From assembly GCA_023954175.1 (NCBI GenBank), contig JAMLIM010000026.1, forward strand, positions 1 to 44,523: a DNA stretch of 44,523 bases, in the 5' to 3' direction. The position numbers were made by a program, and so were the translations under genes. The DNA comes from Rhizobacter sp. GTDB lineage: Bacteria; Pseudomonadota; Gammaproteobacteria; Burkholderiales; Burkholderiaceae_C. Positions 17,634 to 25,033 of this stretch are shown piece by piece (position 1 is the stretch's first letter; every line of letters begins with the position of its first letter). The notes beneath the pieces are model-generated. The model made no database searches. It had not been told where the DNA came from and saw nothing but the letters and a program-made list of their open reading frames with translations.

Positions 17634-18464
17634 TCAATGCGCCATCAGCACCGGCACCGTCATCTGCTGGAGCAGCGATCGCGTCGCGCCGCCCAGCGCC
17701 CATTCCTTCAGGCGTGACTGGCCCCAGGCGCCCATCACGATCAGGTCGATGTCCAGATCGGCCGCGCGTGACAGCAGCAGGTCGCCGACGCCAATCTGTG
17801 CGGCCTCGTCCGCGAAGCGTGGGCTCTTGACGCCCTGCCGGTGCAGCCAGGCGGCGAGGTCCTGCGTTGCGATCGGTTGCGCGTTCGGCGCGCGATGCGT
17901 CATCACGGTGAGCTTGTGCGCGCGCTGCAGCACCGGCAGGGCGCCGGCGAAGGCGTGCGCCGCCTCACGGCTGTCGTTCCACGCGGCCAGCACCTGACGC
18001 CCGGGAATCTGAAAGCGTCCGGTGTAGGGCACGACGAGCACCGGCCGGCCCGAGCCGAGCGCCACCTGCTCGGGCAGATCGACCTCCACGCCATCGGCCG
18101 GCGCATCGATGTCGGTCTGGCCGATCACGGCCAGGTCCGCTGCGCGGGCGAGTGCCATCACGCTCGCCGCGTGCCCGCCTTCGGTGACGCGGCTCTCGTA
18201 GGAGCTCAGCTGCGCCTCGGCGGCCTTGGCCTCGAACGCCTCGCACAGGCGCGTGGCGCACTGGCGCAGATAGTGCCGGGTGGCGACGAGGTAACCCGGG
18301 TCGACGAGCGAGGCGCCGAACTCGAGCGGGGCCTCGACTTCGCCCGTCGGCGCCAGGCCGATCAGATGGCTGCCATGCTCGCGCGCAAGGCCGATCGCGA
18401 GTTCGGTTCGCGTCGCCGTGCCGGCGCCGCCGTCGAGATGGAGCACGATGGTGTGAAAGCTCAT
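17634..18464 (-). CDS. Tandem universal stress protein
   Basis: 276 residues made of two UspA-like domains, about 1-140 and 155-276. The second has a clear nucleotide-binding signature near the end (GAWGQSRLKEWALGGATRSL), while the first is degenerate. Two-domain Usp proteins occur in stress and anaerobic survival regulons of many proteobacteria. The gene lies 75 nt downstream of the Crp/Fnr regulator gene on the same strand. It may share a transcript with it and be part of the redox block that runs to 24076. Confidence 0.9.
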   Translation of the reverse strand: MSFHTIVLHLDGGAGTATRTELAIGLAREHGSHLIGLAPTGEVEAPLEFGASLVDPGYLVATRHYLRQCATRLCEAFEAKAAEAQLSSYESRVTEGGHAASVMALARAADLAVIGQTDIDAPADGVEVDLPEQVALGSGRPVLVVPYTGRFQIPGRQVLAAWNDSREAAHAFAGALPVLQRAHKLTVMTHRAPNAQPIATQDLAAWLHRQGVKSPRFADEAAQIGVGDLLLSRAADLDIDLIVMGAWGQSRLKEWALGGATRSLLQQMTVPVLMAH

Positions 18465-18539
18465 GTCGGGTCTCCGCTGCCGGGTTGAGGTCGTGCACCG
18501 GACATTGACCGTGCTGTCGTCGTGACGCGTGGATTCGAC

Positions 18540-19343
18540 TCAGGCGACGCGTCGCAATGCCCCTGCGTCGCGCGGCGCATCGGCCAGGCCGCGCGTGTTG
18601 CTTGCACAGGCCTTGAGCCGGTCGCGGTCGAGGATCTCGACTTCCCGGTTGTTGACCGCAACGCAGCCCCAGTGCGCGAGCGCGCCGAACGAGCGGCTCA
18701 CCGTCTCGTGCGCGACACCGAGGTGGCTCGCGATGTCCTTGCGGCTCATGCGCAGATAGAGGCGCCGCGGCGACTGCCCGCGCTCGGCCATGTGGTCCGA
18801 CAGCTGCACCAGGAAGCGCGCCAGCCGCACCTCGGCGGACACGGCGGCCATCAGGTGCGCGATCTCGACCTGGTGCAGCAACTGACGGCTGGTCGATGTG
18901 TGCAGGGCGCGGGCGAACGCAGGCACGCTCTGGCACAACGCGAACAGATCGCCGATCGGGAGCACGAGCACGGTCGAATCCTCGAGCGCCACCGCGGTGG
19001 TCGGATGCCGGCCGCGGCAGAGCGCGTCGTAGCCGAGCATCTCGGCGCGGCCGGCGAAGCCCAGCACCTGCTCGTAGCCGTCCTCGGCGGTGTGCATGAA
19101 CTTGAAGGTGCCCGCGGCAACGAAGTAGACCGCCTGCGCGCACGCGCCCTCGTGGAAGAGCGGCGCTCCGGCGCGCAGGCGGCGCGGCGCGACGCTCGTT
19201 GCGAGCTCGGGCGCGCAGTTCTCGATGCCCATCAGGCTCAGCAGGGCGCCGAGGCCGTCGTCGCGCGCGCCGGCGTGGCTTCGCATGAACCAGGCGGCTT
19301 CGTCGCCCAGCGTGTGATCGAGTTGCAGACTGGCCGTGCTCAT
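18540..19343 (-). CDS. Crp/Fnr-family transcription regulator
   Basis: 267 residues from the ATG at 19341-19343, preceded by GAGGAA; a longer in-frame reading to 19388 is rejected. A cNMP-binding-like beta roll covers about 55-165. A C-terminal winged helix carries the recognition helix region RKDIASHLGVAHETVSRSF, close to that of FNR (E..SR), so a TTGAT-N4-ATCAA-like site is expected. Only one Cys (C43) lies near the N-terminus, so the FNR 4Fe-4S cluster is absent. The signal could be haem/NO (DNR-like) or another ligand. Possible targets are the FNR-like boxes noted at 23770, 14192 and 6269. Confidence 0.9.
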   Translation of the reverse strand: MSTASLQLDHTLGDEAAWFMRSHAGARDDGLGALLSLMGIENCAPELATSVAPRRLRAGAPLFHEGACAQAVYFVAAGTFKFMHTAEDGYEQVLGFAGRAEMLGYDALCRGRHPTTAVALEDSTVLVLPIGDLFALCQSVPAFARALHTSTSRQLLHQVEIAHLMAAVSAEVRLARFLVQLSDHMAERGQSPRRLYLRMSRKDIASHLGVAHETVSRSFGALAHWGCVAVNNREVEILDRDRLKACASNTRGLADAPRDAGALRRVA

Positions 19344-19669
19344 GGTTTCCTCGTTCCGTGATCGAACCGATCCGCCCGCACGCGACAAAGACGACCGTGT
19401 CGCAGCGACTGCGGCGCATGCGCCAAGCTTGACCCGCGTCGCGTCGGCTGGCTATCGGGTTGCGCCTCGCGCTCGACTCGGCGTTTTCCACTCGCGGCCG
19501 GCGTTTTCCGAAGCGTTATTCGGAAGATTCCGAATCGATGCCTGCTGGTCGGCGTGCGCTGCCGCGCGCTACGATCAGGTGCGCCGCACAGTTCCCGCAT
19601 GCGGCCGCGCCTGGAGGCCCCTCGCCGTGTACGCCAACGCCCCGCGCCCGATCGCCTGCGCGCACCGCC
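19344..19669. other. 326-bp divergent regulatory gap
   Basis: Separates the Crp/Fnr gene (left) and the histidine kinase gene (right). The part nearest the kinase gene holds the repeat cluster at 19479-19534. A short open frame crosses the gap in phase with the kinase, so the kinase might start earlier. Otherwise nothing was recognised. Confidence 0.5.
19479..19534. repeat. Repeat cluster upstream of the sensor kinase
   Basis: GCGTTTTCC occurs at 19481 and again at 19501, exactly 20 bp apart (about two helical turns). TTCCGAA occurs at 19506-19512 and 19528-19534, with its inverse TTCGGAA at 19519-19525. Such spacing suits binding of a dimeric activator, for example the NarL-type regulator encoded downstream. 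That role is inferred. Confidence 0.5.
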
Positions 19670-21208
19670 ATGAAGCCTGAGGCGCCCGCGTCGGGCGCCG
19701 CGCTCGATGCGCCGCTGGCGCGCATCGCGCACGCCGCGCACGAGGCGATCATCGCGATCGACGAGTCGCAACACATCGTCATGCTCAACCCGGCTGCGCA
19801 GCAAATGTTCGGCTGCAGCGCCGCCGACGCCCTGGGCAGCCCGCTGTCGCGCTTCATTCCCGAGCGCTACCGTGCGGCGCACGGCGAGAACGTGCGCGCC
19901 TTCGCCGACTCGGGCGTGCCGGAGCGTTCGATGGCCGAGCGCGCGACGGTGGTGGGGCTGCGCGCCAATGGCGAGGAGTTCCCGGCCGCCGTCACGATCG
20001 CCCGCATCGACGGCACCGGGCCGTTTGCCGAAGGCCGGCACTTCGCCGCACTGCTGTGCGACCTCAGCACCGAGCAGGGTCTGCGCTTCGAGATCGAGGC
20101 CCTGCGGCGCAGCTTCCGCACGGTCGTCGAGTTCGCGCCCAACGCGGTCTGGATCGCCGAGGCCGAGCGCATCGTGTTCGTCAACCGTGCCTGCATTGCC
20201 CTCTTTGGTGCCGACTCGGCAGATCAGTTGCTGGGCCGTTCGATCTACGAACTGCTGCACGCGCCATCGCGCGACGCGGTGCGCGCCGCGGTGGCGCGCG
20301 TGCTGCGCTGCGGCGACGGCGGTGGCGACGGCATGACCCTGCTCGGCGAGCGCGTCGAGCGCCTCGACGGCACGCTGCGCGATGTCGATATCGCGCTCGC
20401 GGCGTTGCCCGACCATGGCCAGACGACGCTGCAGATGGTGATCAGCGACGTCACGCGGCAGCGCCGCGAAAGCCTGGAGCAGGAGCAGGCGCGCGAGGCG
20501 CTGAGGAAGCTCTCGCAACGCCTCGTGGAAGTGCGCGAGGAGGAGCGGCGGCGCATTGCGCGCGAGTTGCACGACGAGCTCGGCCAGCGCCTCACCGCGC
20601 TGAAGATGGAGCTTGCAAGCCTGGCGCCGAAGTCGCGCCGGTCGGCGCTGCGCGAGCGCATCGGCGGCATGCTCGAGATGCTCGACGACACGGTGGCCTC
20701 GCTGCGGCGCATCTCCGCCGACCTGCGCCCGCTGATGCTCGACGACCTCGGGCTCGACGCCGCGATCGAGTGGCTCGCGCGCGATGCCGCGCGGCGCATG
20801 GGCATCGAGGTCACGGTGAAGCTGGCCGACAGCGTGCCGGCGCTGGACGAACGCGTGTCGATCGCGCTCTACCGCATGGTGCAGGAGGCGCTCACCAACA
20901 TTGCGCGCCACGCGCATGCGAGCGACGTGCACATCGAGCTGGCGCAGCAGCCGGGCGAACTCGTGCTCACGGTGTGCGACAACGGCGTCGGCTTCCCCGC
21001 TGGCGCGGCGGCGAAGGAAGGGTCGTTCGGATTGCTCGGCATTCGCGAGCGCGCGCTCGCACTCGGCGGAACGCTGGAGGTCGACAATCCGCCCGCGGGC
21101 GGCGGGCGCTTGTGCGTGCGCGTGCCCCTGGCACCGCCCGCGCCAGACGCCCCGTCGGCTCCGCCCACGCTGCCCGCATCGGCTCCGACGCCAGAGGTGG
21201 CGCCATGA
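19670..21208 (+). CDS. NarX-type sensor histidine kinase with two PAS domains
   Basis: 512 residues from the ATG at 19670. No membrane segment is seen, so it is probably cytosolic. PAS1 covers about 12-130 and PAS2 about 145-262, followed by a HisKA_3 dimerisation domain with phospho-accepting H301 in RRRIARELHDELGQRL. The HATPase domain has its N-box at EALTNIARHA (406-415) and DNGVGF at 437-442. A Pro/Ala tail ends the protein. PAS domains could bind haem, flavin or small molecules; no cofactor residue is obvious. It overlaps the response regulator gene by ATGA, so they are a cognate pair. Confidence 0.92.
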   Translation: MKPEAPASGAALDAPLARIAHAAHEAIIAIDESQHIVMLNPAAQQMFGCSAADALGSPLSRFIPERYRAAHGENVRAFADSGVPERSMAERATVVGLRANGEEFPAAVTIARIDGTGPFAEGRHFAALLCDLSTEQGLRFEIEALRRSFRTVVEFAPNAVWIAEAERIVFVNRACIALFGADSADQLLGRSIYELLHAPSRDAVRAAVARVLRCGDGGGDGMTLLGERVERLDGTLRDVDIALAALPDHGQTTLQMVISDVTRQRRESLEQEQAREALRKLSQRLVEVREEERRRIARELHDELGQRLTALKMELASLAPKSRRSALRERIGGMLEMLDDTVASLRRISADLRPLMLDDLGLDAAIEWLARDAARRMGIEVTVKLADSVPALDERVSIALYRMVQEALTNIARHAHASDVHIELAQQPGELVLTVCDNGVGFPAGAAAKEGSFGLLGIRERALALGGTLEVDNPPAGGGRLCVRVPLAPPAPDAPSAPPTLPASAPTPEVAP

Positions 21209-21897
21209 AGCAGCGCCTGGCGGGCAGCGGGCTGCGCCTGTTGCTGGTGGACGACCACACGATCGTGCGCGAGGGCCTGAAGCGCATCCTCGAGGCGACC
21301 GGCGACGGCTTCGCGATCGTCGAGGCGAGCTCGGGTTTCCAGGCGCTCGAGGCGTTGAGCCGGGCGTCGTTCTCGCTCGCGATCGTCGATCTCTCGATGC
21401 CCGGCATGAACGGCCTCGAGCTGATCCGGCGCATCAAGGCCGGCTATCCCGGCGTCGCCGTGCTCGTGCTCAGCATGCACGCCGAGGAGCAGTACGCGCT
21501 GCGTTCGTTCAAGGCCGGCGCGAACGGCTACGTGACAAAGGACAGCGCCTCCGACGAACTGGTGCGTGCGGTGCACAAGGTCGCCGCCGGCGGCGCCTAC
21601 GTGACGGCGAGCCTCGCCGAGCGTGTCGTGCAGCAGTTGAACGGCGCCGTCGGCGTGCCGCGCCACGCGCAGCTCTCCGATCGCGAGCTCGAAGTGCTGC
21701 GCCGCATCGTCGGCGGCCAGCGCCTGACCGATATCGCCGATGCGCTGCATCTGTCGGTGAAGACGATCAGCACGCACAAGACGCGCATCCTGGACAAGCT
21801 CCAGCTCACGAGCACCGCGGCGCTGATCCGCTACGGTCTCGAGCACGGCATGGGCGAGGACGGCGCGCCGCCCGCGCGCGGTGGCGGGCGGGCCTGA
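21205..21897 (+). CDS. NarL/FixJ-type response regulator
   Basis: 230 residues. The receiver domain has acidic pair D16/D17 and phospho-accepting D62 (AIVDLSMPG). The C-terminal LuxR-type helix-turn-helix (LSDRELEVLRRIVGGQRLTD and VKTISTHKTRILDKL) binds DNA. Its ATG overlaps the kinase stop (ATGA). It probably controls the surrounding stress genes, in the way DosR or NarL controls Usp genes; the repeats at 19479-19534 may be its own promoter sites. Both roles are inferences. Confidence 0.94.
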   Translation: MKQRLAGSGLRLLLVDDHTIVREGLKRILEATGDGFAIVEASSGFQALEALSRASFSLAIVDLSMPGMNGLELIRRIKAGYPGVAVLVLSMHAEEQYALRSFKAGANGYVTKDSASDELVRAVHKVAAGGAYVTASLAERVVQQLNGAVGVPRHAQLSDRELEVLRRIVGGQRLTDIADALHLSVKTISTHKTRILDKLQLTSTAALIRYGLEHGMGEDGAPPARGGGRA

Positions 21898-21915
21898 CGC
21901 GGTCGGTGCGCGCCG

Positions 21916-22344
21916 CTACTTGACGAGCAGCACCGGCACGTCGGCGAGCTGCACGACGCGCTGCGCGACCGAGCCGATGAACAGGCTGCCGATCGCCCCC
22001 AGGCCGCGCGTGCCGAGCACGATCTGCTGCGCGCCGCAGGCGGCCGCGGCGGCCACGATCTCCGGCGCGGCGCTGCCCTCGGCGCGGCGCGTCGAGCCGA
22101 TCGCGAGGCCGCGTTGGCGCGCTTGTTCGAGCGCCGCTGCGACGAGCCTGTCCTGCTGCCGCTGAAGGGCCTGCTCGACCTGCGCCTTCGTCCCTGGGGA
22201 CAGTTCGGCGAGCGGTGAGACGCGCTCGCGCACGTTGATCAGCACGACGCTGATCGGCCCGCTCTGCTCCGCCAGTTCGGCCACGGCGTCGATGGCGCGC
22301 AGGGACGGCTCGGAACCGTCGATGGCGATCAGCAGCTTGAACAT
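21916..22344 (-). CDS. Universal stress protein, single domain
   Basis: 142 residues, the normal UspA length. The ATP-binding motif G-2X-G-9X-G-S is present near the C-terminus (GTRGLGAIGSLFIGSVAQRV), so this Usp probably binds ATP. It converges on the response regulator gene, 18 nt away, and lies downstream of the phosphoribosyltransferase gene on the same strand (51-nt gap). It may therefore be the last gene of the hydrolase-like - phosphoribosyltransferase - Usp operon. Confidence 0.93.
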   Translation of the reverse strand: MFKLLIAIDGSEPSLRAIDAVAELAEQSGPISVVLINVRERVSPLAELSPGTKAQVEQALQRQQDRLVAAALEQARQRGLAIGSTRRAEGSAAPEIVAAAAACGAQQIVLGTRGLGAIGSLFIGSVAQRVVQLADVPVLLVK

Positions 22345-22395
22345 TCGAGTTTCTCCGTTGGGTGGGGGCGTGTCGCTCCCCTCATGGTGGCGGGG

Positions 22396-23055
22396 CTACG
22401 GTAGCGCGTTCGGCGCTTCGAGGGCACGCAGGACTTCTGCATCCTCGACCTGATCGAAGTCGTCGTAGTGCAGGCCGATGGCGTGAAACGGCTCGGGCTG
22501 CGACAGGCACACGAGCGTGTCCACCTCGGCGCGCAGCGCGTTGCAGGTGTCCGCCGGCGCGACCGGAACGGCCAGCACGAGCCGCTTCACGCCCTTGCGG
22601 CGCAGCGCCTTGAGCGCCGCGCGCACCGTCGTGCCGGTCGCGATGCCGTCGTCGACGACGATCACGGTCGCGCCGGCAAGCGGTGCCGGCGCGCGTCCGC
22701 GCAGGTAGAGCGCGCGGCGGCGCGCGATCTCGCGCAGCGCGTGCTGCGTCTGCGACTCGATGTAGTCGCGGTCGACGCCGGCAAGCCCCATCATCGTCTC
22801 GTCGATCACGACCTCGGGCCGCTCGCCGTCGACGACCGCCGCCACCGCAAGCTCGGGCTGCCACGGGGCGCCGATCTTGCGCACGAGCAGCAGGTCAAGC
22901 TCGGCGTGCAGTGCGCGCGCCACTGCGGCGCCGATCGGCACGCCGCCGCGCGGCAGCGCGAGGACGACGATCGGCGGCTCGAATCGCATCGCCGTGAGGT
23001 GCTGCGTCAGCCGGCGTGCCGCGTCGGCGCGATTCGCGAAGCGCAGCGCCGTCAT
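22396..23055 (-). CDS. Phosphoribosyltransferase-family protein
   Basis: 219 residues. The PRPP-binding loop VIVVDDGIATGTTVRAAL near residue 135 is typical of type I phosphoribosyltransferases, and the N-terminal PRGGVPIGA loop also fits. The substrate base is unknown. In mycobacteria (Rv0571c) this domain is fused to a dienelactone-hydrolase-like domain and belongs to the DosR dormancy regulon. Here the hydrolase-like gene is separate, lies immediately upstream and overlaps by ATGA, so the two products probably still work together. Confidence 0.88.
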   Translation of the reverse strand: MTALRFANRADAARRLTQHLTAMRFEPPIVVLALPRGGVPIGAAVARALHAELDLLLVRKIGAPWQPELAVAAVVDGERPEVVIDETMMGLAGVDRDYIESQTQHALREIARRRALYLRGRAPAPLAGATVIVVDDGIATGTTVRAALKALRRKGVKRLVLAVPVAPADTCNALRAEVDTLVCLSQPEPFHAIGLHYDDFDQVEDAEVLRALEAPNALP

Positions 23056-23744
23056 GTGTCGCACCGCGCCGTGAGATGGGTCGCGAACCAGGCGCCGGCC
23101 AGATGCGCCGCGGTGTCGAGCGTGCCGGGCTCGAGGAAGCGGCTCGACGCACCGGGAACGACCTCGAGGCGCTTGCGGCAGCCCATCTGACGCATCGCCT
23201 GGCGATTGCGTGCCAGCGCATCGGCGTCCGCACCGCCGACGATCAAGAGTGTTGGCGCCTCGACGCGCTGCAGTGCCGCGCCGCCCGCCAGATCGGGCCG
23301 GCCGCTGCACGCGACGACGGCGCAAACGGCGTTCGCGTGATCGGCCGCCGCCCGCAGCGCCGCGGCGGCGCCCGCGCCGGTGCCGAACACGCCGAGGCGC
23401 AGCCCCGCTGTCGCGGGATGCCGCGTGGCCCAGACGAGCACAGCGTCGATGCACCGGGTCTGGCGTTCGACGTCCGCTGCTACGCGGCCGGTGCCGGCGG
23501 TGGCATCCGATCGCTCCGGCAGCAGGCTGCCCACGCCATGCGCGTGCAACGCGTTCGCGACGAATTCGTCGTGCCGGGCGGGGTGGTCGGCGCTGCCGCC
23601 GGCGTCGGAGCCGAGCGTGAACAGGACGAGCCCTGGCGCGTCGGCGGGCAGCGTGAGCACACTCGGCGCGCCGGCCGCGCCGATCCGCACCTGTTCGCGT
23701 TGCAGCAGTGGTTGCACCGAAGATGCCTCCCGTCGAACCGACAT
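23052..23744 (-). CDS. Dienelactone-hydrolase-like protein, catalytic residues lost
   Basis: 230 residues from the ATG at 23742-23744. The alpha/beta hydrolase fold is recognisable (LGVFGTGAGAAAAL, LLIVGGADADAL, VVPGASSRFLEPGTLD). At the nucleophile elbow the expected G-x-S/C-x-G reads G121-T-G123-A-G125, so the Ser or Cys is Gly. In the region where relatives have a His (PGATH...EEPG) this protein has S200-S201. Asp173 remains. It is probably a non-catalytic fold working with the phosphoribosyltransferase, whose start it overlaps. An FNR-like box lies 26 nt upstream of the start. The frame is open further upstream, but that part does not look like protein of this family. Confidence 0.82.
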   Translation of the reverse strand: MSVRREASSVQPLLQREQVRIGAAGAPSVLTLPADAPGLVLFTLGSDAGGSADHPARHDEFVANALHAHGVGSLLPERSDATAGTGRVAADVERQTRCIDAVLVWATRHPATAGLRLGVFGTGAGAAAALRAAADHANAVCAVVACSGRPDLAGGAALQRVEAPTLLIVGGADADALARNRQAMRQMGCRKRLEVVPGASSRFLEPGTLDTAAHLAGAWFATHLTARCDT

Positions 23745-23769
23745 CGTCGGGCACGGCGCGGGCGCGCCG

Positions 23770-23783
23770 TTGAGCAGCCTCAA
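23770..23783. promoter_or_regulatory. FNR/Crp-like box before the hydrolase-like gene
   Basis: TTGAG-CAGC-CTCAA matches TTGAT-N4-ATCAA at 8 of 10 positions and the wider TTGA-N6-TCAA rule exactly. It is the core of a perfect inverted repeat CGTTGAG-N4-CTCAACG (23768-23785). It lies 26 nt upstream of the ATG. Confidence 0.55.
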
Positions 23784-23839
23784 CGATCGCGTCGGCAGCG
23801 CCGCAGGCGGCGGGGTTGGAAGTCCTTGCAGCGGACGGC

Positions 23840-24076
23840 TCAGTGGCGCAGCCAGCTGGCGACGACGTACAGCAGCAGCGTGCTCGCGCCGACCGCCGCC
23901 AGCACCGCCCACATCACACCGGCGCGGCGCGCGGCGCGCCGGCGCTTCCTGCGCTCGTGCGACCAACTGCTGTGAAGCGCGCCTGCGGTGGTCGAGAAGG
24001 TGGTGGTCGCGAACTCGCTCGGACGATCGTCCTTGTTCTCGTCGTCCCACTTGTAACGCTGGCGGTCGTTGCTCAT
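23840..24076 (-). CDS. Small C-tail-anchored membrane protein, unknown
   Basis: 78 residues. The N-terminal half is polar and charged (RQRYKWDDENKDDRPSEFAT), then a very basic stretch (HERRKRRRAARRAG), then one membrane helix (VMWAVLAAVGASTLLLYVVA) and a short tail. The positive patch before the helix suggests the N-terminus stays in the cytosol. I do not recognise the family. It is divergent from the Spy-like gene, and the 216-bp gap between them holds direct repeats. Confidence 0.65.
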   Translation of the reverse strand: MSNDRQRYKWDDENKDDRPSEFATTTFSTTAGALHSSWSHERRKRRRAARRAGVMWAVLAAVGASTLLLYVVASWLRH

Positions 24077-24184
24077 GTGTCGAATTGTGTCAAATCGGCG
24101 CGAAGCCTGCCAACCCGCGAGTCGGGGGGCGGCGTCGGGTGGGCGAAGCGCGTCAGGCCCCTCGGCGGCGGCACTTTTGCACGG

Positions 24185-24208
24185 CCTTCGCAAAACCCTT
24201 CGCAAAAC
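24185..24208. promoter_or_regulatory. 12-bp direct repeat upstream of the Spy-like gene
   Basis: CCTTCGCAAAAC occurs twice in tandem. Just downstream, CTTTACCC (24208-24215) and CTTCACCG (24230-24237) are 22 bp apart. Direct repeats near one or two helical turns suit an OmpR-type regulator such as the one encoded at 25034. Confidence 0.45.
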
Positions 24209-24292
24209 TTTACCCAGCTCTCATGCGGGCTTCACCGCGCCGGCCGAGCATGGCTGCATGGCCGATGGGGCCGAGACCTGAAGGAGTATGAA

Positions 24293-24898
24293 ATGTCCGA
24301 GACGAATCCTGGAACGAACCCCGCAACGAACCAGCCGCCGCGCCGCGTGCGCGGCATGAAGCGCATCGCGATCGGCACGCTGGTCGTGCTGGCGGCGGGC
24401 GTCGGCGTGACCGCCTGGGCCAGCGGGCGCGATGGTGGCTGTGGCGGCGGCCACGGCATGGGCGGCCCCGGCATGGGCGGCCCCGGCATGATGTGGGGCG
24501 GCGGTGGCCCCGGCATGATGGGCAGCGGCCGGATGGTCGATCGCATGCTCGACGGCCTGAACGCGACCGAAGCGCAACGCACGCAGATCCGCCAGATCAC
24601 GCAGGCCGCCGCAGCCGACGCGAAGACCCAGTTCGAGACCGGCCGCGCGCTGCGCGAGAAGGGCATGGCGCTCATGACGGCGCCGACGATCGATACCGCC
24701 GCTGTCGACGCGCTGCGCCAGCAGATGCTCGCGCAGCACGATCAGATGAGCAAGAAGATGATGGAGACGATGGTCGCCGTCGCCAACGTGCTCACGCCCG
24801 AGCAGCGCGCCAAGTTCGCCGAGCGCATGAAGATGCGCGCCGATGAGCGCCGCGAGCGCATGCAGCGTCGCCAAGGCGAATCCGGCCCGAAGAGCTGA
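24293..24898 (+). CDS. Spy/CpxP-like periplasmic protein
   Basis: 201 residues. A cytosolic N-terminus of about 22 residues is followed by a hydrophobic signal or anchor (IAIGTLVVLAAGVGVTAWA) and a Gly/Met/Pro-rich segment (about 50-77, repeated GMGGP) with His and Cys that could bind metal. The helical domain has two LTxxQ-like motifs, LNATEAQRTQ near 89 and LTPEQ at 167-171. Spy, CpxP and ZraP proteins are chaperones or metal-responsive buffers induced by two-component systems. AAGGAG lies 6 nt before the ATG. The OmpR-type pair that follows is the likely regulator. Confidence 0.87.
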   Translation: MSETNPGTNPATNQPPRRVRGMKRIAIGTLVVLAAGVGVTAWASGRDGGCGGGHGMGGPGMGGPGMMWGGGGPGMMGSGRMVDRMLDGLNATEAQRTQIRQITQAAAADAKTQFETGRALREKGMALMTAPTIDTAAVDALRQQMLAQHDQMSKKMMETMVAVANVLTPEQRAKFAERMKMRADERRERMQRRQGESGPKS

Positions 24899-25033
24899 AG
24901 CATCCGCCTGACGCAACTGCCTGACGCATCCGCCGACCCCGTCGGCGGCCGTCAAGTCGCTATGCTCGCGTCAGTTCCCCGCCCGGTGGCATCGCCGCTG
25001 CCGGGCGCTCTGCTTTCCACTCCAGACTGCCCC

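Noticed and set aside
18540-19343. Oxygen-sensing FNR protein proper
   Set aside because: The N-terminal four-Cys set is missing (only C43), so only the wider Crp/Fnr family is supported.
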